A stretch of 10,445 nucleotides of DNA from Oscillospiraceae bacterium. GTDB lineage: Bacteria; Bacillota; Clostridia; Oscillospirales; Oscillospiraceae. The notes beneath the pieces are model-generated. The model saw only the letters and a program-made list of their open reading frames with translations. It was not told where the DNA came from and made no database searches. The stretch is taken from NCBI GenBank assembly GCA_031288675.1, contig JAITQY010000018.1:1-10445 (forward strand). The letters are read 5' to 3'. Both the position numbers and the translations under genes were made by a program. Positions 6,694 through 10,445 of this stretch are shown here, in pieces. Every line of letters starts with the position of its first letter. The first letter of the stretch is position 1.

Positions 6694-7860
6694 ATGAAAA
6701 ACTACTTCGGCGCACCTATCAAAAAGCTCGGTTTTGGATTTATGCGTCTGCCAACGCTGTCAAGCGCTCCGGATGCCGAGATCGACATTGAACACGTCAA
6801 GAAAATGGTAGACCTGTATATGGAGCGCGGCTTCACCTACTTTGACACCGCTTTCGTATACCATAGCGGAAAGTCGGAGGTCGCTATTCGTCAGGCAGTG
6901 ACCGAGCGTTATCCGCGTGAGAAATTCCAAGTAACTACTAAACTTCCGCTTTGGAACCCGAACGTAACTCAAGATGAGATGAAGCAGACGACTCAGACAT
7001 CTCTTGACCGTGCCGGACTTAGCTATTATGACCTTTACTTCCTGCACGGCATCGGTCCGGGTCGTGAAGAGATGCTGGACAATGTAAAGGCTTGGGATTA
7101 CATACAGGAACTCAAGCAGCAGGGCAAGGCAAAGAACATAGGGTTCAGCTATCACGGCGACGCGGATACGCTGAATAAGTATCTCGACGCGCACGCGAAA
7201 GATATTGATATTATTCAGCTTCAAATCAACTATCTTGATTGGTTAAGCGATGACGTTCAGTCTAAAAAGTGTTATGACGCGGCGGTCGCGCACGGCGTCG
7301 GAGTTATCGTTATGGAGCCTGTCAAAGGCGGAAGTTTGGCGAATTTTACTCCGCAGGTCGCGGACATCTTCAAGGCGGCTAATCCGAATGTCAGTCTTGC
7401 GTCTTGGGCTCTTAGATTCCCGATGAGCCTTGACGGGGTTATTACGGTACTTTCCGGTATGTCGGATATTGCACAGGTTGACGACAATACCAAGACCGCT
7501 GATACACTAGGCAAACTATCAGATGAGGAATACAAGGTCATTGATACGGCGCTTGCAGAGCTAAAAAAGGTTCCGACGATTCCGTGTACTGCGTGCCGCT
7601 ACTGCGTTGACGACTGTCCCAAGAATATCAATACTCCGGGAATCATCGGCGTAATAAATGAGTACAAGAAATACCAGAATATGCAAGGCTCCAAGCGCAG
7701 TTACGGTCAGATGACCGGTCCGAATCCCTTTATGCCGCCGAACTCGCCGCTTCCGGGCAAAGCCAGCGACTGTATTGAGTGCGGCAGCTGCGAAAATCAC
7801 TGTCCTCAGCACATCAAAATTATTGAGACTCACAAAGAAGCGGCAAAATTGTTTGAATAA
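6694..7860 (+). CDS. Aldo/keto reductase with C-terminal ferredoxin-like 4Fe-4S domain
   Basis: A predicted oxidoreductase of the AKR superfamily with a bacterial-ferredoxin tail, common in anaerobic Clostridia; the substrate is unknown. The TIM-barrel part (about 1-285) has the AKR tetrad by position: Asp51 and Tyr56 in FDTAFVYHSGKSE, Lys83 in TTKLP, and His118 in YFLHGIG. The linker is followed by two cysteine motifs of the CxxCxxCxxxCP type, CTACRYCVDDCP (about 298-309) and CIECGSCENHCPQHI (about 359-373), each able to hold a 4Fe-4S cluster. Electron flow between ferredoxin-type carriers and NAD(P)H is an inference. No signal peptide, so cytosolic. GGAGG at 6679-6683 lies 10 bases before the ATG. 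First gene of a likely operon with the HD-CHAP protein 30 bp downstream, with no terminator between. Confidence 0.93.
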   Translation: MKNYFGAPIKKLGFGFMRLPTLSSAPDAEIDIEHVKKMVDLYMERGFTYFDTAFVYHSGKSEVAIRQAVTERYPREKFQVTTKLPLWNPNVTQDEMKQTTQTSLDRAGLSYYDLYFLHGIGPGREEMLDNVKAWDYIQELKQQGKAKNIGFSYHGDADTLNKYLDAHAKDIDIIQLQINYLDWLSDDVQSKKCYDAAVAHGVGVIVMEPVKGGSLANFTPQVADIFKAANPNVSLASWALRFPMSLDGVITVLSGMSDIAQVDDNTKTADTLGKLSDEEYKVIDTALAELKKVPTIPCTACRYCVDDCPKNINTPGIIGVINEYKKYQNMQGSKRSYGQMTGPNPFMPPNSPLPGKASDCIECGSCENHCPQHIKIIETHKEAAKLFE

Positions 7861-7890
7861 TATTTAACAATCAATCGAGGGCGAGTCAAA

Positions 7891-9084
7891 ATGACAAACC
7901 GATTAGAGCAAGTCAAAACATATGTAAATGACATCTTTGACAAAATCGAAGACGCGGATGAAAAACGTGCCGCATACATCCATTCTTACGGCGTTTCGCA
8001 CTGTTGCGCTTTGTTGGCGTTAAAACGCGGTCTGAATGTGGAACTGGCAACCGCAATCGGTCTGTTGCATGATGTGTATTCGTATAAAACCGGCGTCACT
8101 GATTGGCACTCACAAAACGGCGCTGAAATGTTACGGGTAGCCTTTAAATATGACTTGATTGCGCCTTTTACCGACGAGGAGCAGACAATCATCAAATCAG
8201 CCATTTATCATCACGCCAATAAAGACCTGATTCACGATGAGTACGATGAGTTGCTCAAGGACAGCGATGTTTTCCAACGCCTGTCATTTGACACGGCATA
8301 TGGGTGGGCTTATGGGCAAAGGATGCTCCGCGTCTTAAAAGAACTATTATTACCGACTCCAGACATAACAATCCTTCCCAAAGAAGAGATAGCAATCAAT
8401 CCGTTCAATCCGCTCTACAGTGCCGATATAGCTGAAGCACTTGCGAAGAAGAAAATAATCGGAGAAAAAACAGACGCAGATTTTATGAAAATGATCCGTT
8501 ATTACCCGGAAGAATCTGCTTTTGACGGATTGAAAAACGCGTGGTGCGCCACTTTCGTTTACCATTGCTGTATCGAAGCGGGTCTTGCGCTACCCATCCG
8601 TGTTCCCCACACAGCGAAAAAAGTAGCAAATTCCCGATTTAACGGCGTTGGTGCGTGGTACGAATGGGGAAGGGAGCATGGATATTGCCATTTTGAAAAA
8701 GACGGCTTTGTTCCCAAACGCGGCGACATCGTTATTTACAACAACATCATTCCAAAAGAGAAAAAAGAAGAAAACAGCCTGTGGCATGACCATATCGGAA
8801 TTGTTTTATCCTGCGATGGCGACACTTTGATAGTTGCCGAGGGGAATGTCGAAAACAAGAATGTTGCAGACATTGTCCGCCGCGAACAGGGCGGCACAAT
8901 CGGCTGTTATATCCGTATTCCAGAGGATTATGCGTATAACGGATGGAAAATCGATTTCAAGACAGGCGAAACCAAAATTGTGAAGTTGGAAGCGTTTGAC
9001 AAGGCAGAGATTGCGCTTGTTGGCGCAGAAAGACTGCCCGAATGCGCAGATGTCATTCGACGTAGTTTGGGCTCATCGAATTAG
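7891..9084 (+). CDS. HD phosphohydrolase-CHAP fusion with a truncated GNAT-like tail
   Basis: 397 residues, no signal peptide or membrane helix. Residues 1-about 155 are an HD-type metal-dependent phosphohydrolase: His31, HD at 60-61, His107/108 and Asp124/126 fit the metal-binding set. Residues about 165-345 are a CHAP (Cys/His amidohydrolase) domain of the cytosolic clostridial type: WCATFV with Cys219, PKRGDIVIYNN, HDHIGIV with His301, and AEGN (Glu317, Asn319). These domains usually occur as separate proteins. The last residues, about 372-392 (ALVGAERLPECADVIRRS), resemble the start of a GNAT acetyltransferase, but the frame stops at SLGSSN. So the gene looks composite and perhaps 3'-truncated. 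Weak GAGG at 7877-7880. Substrates are unknown; peptidoglycan cleavage is unlikely without export. Confidence 0.82.
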   Translation: MTNRLEQVKTYVNDIFDKIEDADEKRAAYIHSYGVSHCCALLALKRGLNVELATAIGLLHDVYSYKTGVTDWHSQNGAEMLRVAFKYDLIAPFTDEEQTIIKSAIYHHANKDLIHDEYDELLKDSDVFQRLSFDTAYGWAYGQRMLRVLKELLLPTPDITILPKEEIAINPFNPLYSADIAEALAKKKIIGEKTDADFMKMIRYYPEESAFDGLKNAWCATFVYHCCIEAGLALPIRVPHTAKKVANSRFNGVGAWYEWGREHGYCHFEKDGFVPKRGDIVIYNNIIPKEKKEENSLWHDHIGIVLSCDGDTLIVAEGNVENKNVADIVRREQGGTIGCYIRIPEDYAYNGWKIDFKTGETKIVKLEAFDKAEIALVGAERLPECADVIRRSLGSSN

Positions 9085-9210
9085 CACTGGAATTTGGTTG
9101 CGCGTCCCAGGGGTTGACGAGCAAGCTGAATACGTGATATTATATTACGAGCGGAGCGACAACCGCGAGCAATAACAGCGCCGGATACCGGCGGCGGTAT
9201 TTACGGAGGT
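9085..9210 (+). pseudogene. Junction region with frameshifted 5' remnant of the surface adhesin
   Basis: Bases 9138-9183, in the frame set by 9138, read YYITSGATTASNNSAG, a typical beta-helix adhesin phrase, after a TGA at 9135-9137. From 9184 the fitting reading (DTGGGIYGG) continues in another frame, that of the downstream gene. A single missing base near 9183 would join the two into one repeat unit. No signal peptide or start codon of the adhesin is present, so its 5' part is lost. Bases 9085-9134 hold nothing I can assign, apart from a partial TTGACG/TATTAT pair (9114-9143) that I do not trust. Confidence 0.55.
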
Positions 9211-10212
9211 ATGACCGCCACCCTCACCAACAGCGTTATATCCAACAACTCGGCAGGTAATGCTGGCGGCTTCGCATATATTACCAGAACGAACTATGAC
9301 GCATATCTCAATATTACGGACAGTACGGTAACGGGCAATTCCGCCCGCACCGGCGGAAGCGTGTACAGCTTCGGCTCGCCCGTAATATTGACTCGCAACG
9401 TCATGTCAAATAACCGTTCCGTGACAGATGGCGGCGCAATATATATCCGAAATTATGATAATTACAGTTATCGTTATCCGGACGCAAGAGCGGATCTCAT
9501 TGACAGCGCTATGTCTGATAACACAGCCGGCGGAAACGGCGGCGCAATTTATGCTATGTATGACGCATCGCTCAATCTGGTCGCGGTAAGTGAGGATGGC
9601 GTTAGCATACTTTCTGCTAATACTGCCGGAGGCAATGGAGGCGGAATATGGGTTGCATACGAAAACTTAGCGACCCTTGACGTCGGTCCAAGCGTCATCT
9701 TCTCCGGCAACCGCGCCAGCGCTGCCTATAACCGCAACCCAATAGACGACCCGACATACTTCGCCCACATTGAGGGTGCTAATTGGACTTCCCCCTTCCC
9801 CCCGGGATACAACAACTACGACATCGCCTACACAAACGGTTCTCCGTGGGATTGGAATTTCGATGTGTCGTTGGATGAACTATTCAATCCTCCGGTAAAA
9901 CAAATACTGGTTCATAACCTCGGTGACGTTGACGCTTATGTTAGAATAAGGCTTCATGAATTTATGGAAATCGGCGGCGTACCCGTAGTTAGCGGTACTT
10001 CTTGGAATACAAGCACTTGGATTCCCCACTTTGCGCAAAGCTATGCTACTCAAGACGCGCTTTTTCATCAGTATTATCAGTGGACACTGGGTCCTAACGT
10101 GATTTCTATGGCTGACTGGATTGCGGCTGGCAGTCCGGCAGGTCCATATTGGGTATATGATCCTGCGGACGGATGGGTTAGTTGGGCAGAACCGCTGATT
10201 CCAGGTGAATAG
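9211..10212 (+). CDS. Surface adhesin fragment: beta-helix repeats plus camelysin/TasA-like module
   Basis: Open segment of a damaged cell-surface protein. Residues 1-147 carry five N-x-GG-x-Y/W-type coils about 30 residues apart (SNNSAGNAGGF, GNSARTGGSVY, NNRSVTDGGAIY, DNTAGGNGGAIY, ANTAGGNGGGIW), the pattern of right-handed beta-helix adhesins. Residues about 227-333 resemble SipW-dependent/TasA-camelysin-like modules (QILVHNLGDVDAYVRIRLHE, then WVYDPADGWVSWAEPLIPGE). The ATG at 9211 is unlikely to be a true start: the GGAGGT just before it is the Gly-Gly codon pair of the repeat and touches the ATG, and no signal peptide follows. The segment ends at an in-frame TAG, after which the domain continues. 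Probably part of a pseudogene. Confidence 0.7.
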   Translation: MTATLTNSVISNNSAGNAGGFAYITRTNYDAYLNITDSTVTGNSARTGGSVYSFGSPVILTRNVMSNNRSVTDGGAIYIRNYDNYSYRYPDARADLIDSAMSDNTAGGNGGAIYAMYDASLNLVAVSEDGVSILSANTAGGNGGGIWVAYENLATLDVGPSVIFSGNRASAAYNRNPIDDPTYFAHIEGANWTSPFPPGYNNYDIAYTNGSPWDWNFDVSLDELFNPPVKQILVHNLGDVDAYVRIRLHEFMEIGGVPVVSGTSWNTSTWIPHFAQSYATQDALFHQYYQWTLGPNVISMADWIAAGSPAGPYWVYDPADGWVSWAEPLIPGE

Positions 10213-10445
10213 ACCGGTTTTTTGCTGGATGAGGTCAACTTGATTAAAACACCGTCCAGCGACTGGAACTATGCTATCCTCGCGGAAATGGATGCGCATT
10301 CCCCCGATGGTAGTTTGGTGGATAATAGTCAAACCAAAGAAAATTTGTTTTCCGGCATTCCTCCTATCCCCGCGGACGTAAATCTCACCGCCGTCAAAAC
10401 TGCGGTCGGCGCTCCCTTGCCGGCTGGGCGGTTTGACTTCGGAGT
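10213..10445 (+). pseudogene. Adhesin continuation after an in-frame TAG, running off the window
   Basis: The same frame as the previous segment stays open to the window end. It reads TGFLLDEVNLIKTPSSDWNY and then AILAEMDAHSPDG, which completes the camelysin-like module (PGE-stop-TGFLLD is the usual PGE-x-TGLLLD with one codon turned into TAG). From 10378, VNLTAVKTAVGAPLPAGRFD resembles the first strand of FctA/Spy0128-type pilin domains, where the Lys in KT (10396-10398) would form an intramolecular isopeptide bond. The 3' end is outside the window, so an LPxTG anchor cannot be checked. No start codon with a ribosome binding site exists in this piece. Confidence 0.65.

Noticed and set aside
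6528..6791. 87-codon + strand ORF over the reductase promoter and leader
   Set aside because: Begins at the -35 box and overlaps the reductase in another frame; no ribosome binding site.
9114..9143. TTGACG and TATTAT with an 18-bp spacer as a promoter for the adhesin
   Set aside because: Both boxes are imperfect, and the downstream sequence is adhesin coding remnant without a usable start.
9204..9213. GGAGGT before ATG 9211 as a ribosome binding site
   Set aside because: It touches the ATG with no spacing and encodes the Gly-Gly of the repeat motif.
9880..10332. 150-codon minus-strand ORF opposite the adhesin
   Set aside because: Shadow of the adhesin frame, which shows recognisable modules; no domain or start signal on the minus strand.
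1..10445. tRNA, rRNA, CRISPR array, insertion sequence or phage genes
   Set aside because: Looked for on both strands by eye; no cloverleaf, regular direct repeats, transposase motifs or phage proteins seen.

Overview
The window looks like chromosomal DNA from an uncultured anaerobic Gram-positive bacterium of the class Clostridia, possibly near Oscillospirales. Evidence: TTGACA/TATAAT promoters, GGAGG ribosome binding sites, a tandem-OB single-strand-binding protein, a ferredoxin-tailed aldo/keto reductase, a cytosolic-type CHAP protein, and a surface protein with SipW/TasA-like and FctA-pilin-like modules. The order-level placement is inference.

Layout. Bases 1-4188 (+) form a tightly coupled run: metK (5' end outside the window), rlmB (4-bp overlap), and a 769-residue membrane protein (26-bp overlap). 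The third gene has the 8-helix architecture of a heavy-metal P1B-type ATPase, but every catalytic signature is replaced, so I read it as a pseudo-ATPase. A candidate terminator at 4185-4220 ends the run and overlaps the convergent neighbour. Bases 4204-5456 (-) are argF plus a single-domain O6-alkylguanine-DNA alkyltransferase, overlapping by 4 bp, driven by a perfect consensus promoter at 5535-5563. Bases 5676-6308 (-) encode a two-OB-fold SSB-like protein. After a 385-bp divergent intergenic region holding a strong + promoter come an aldo/keto reductase with two 4Fe-4S motifs (6694-7860) and an unusual HD-CHAP fusion (7891-9084). The end of that fusion resembles the start of a GNAT acetyltransferase cut short.

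The last 1.3 kb is a damaged surface adhesin: beta-helix repeats, a camelysin/TasA-like module and the beginning of an FctA-type pilin domain. A likely 1-nt frameshift lies near 9183, the N-terminus and signal peptide are absent, and an in-frame TAG at 10210-10212 interrupts an otherwise continuous reading. The stretch 9066-9138 looks like a recombination junction between the fusion gene and the adhesin remnant.

The genes serve mixed roles: SAM synthesis and SAM-dependent rRNA methylation (metK, rlmB), arginine metabolism, DNA repair or binding, and redox. The most unusual items are the pseudo-P-type ATPase, the HD-CHAP(-GNAT) composite and the broken adhesin.
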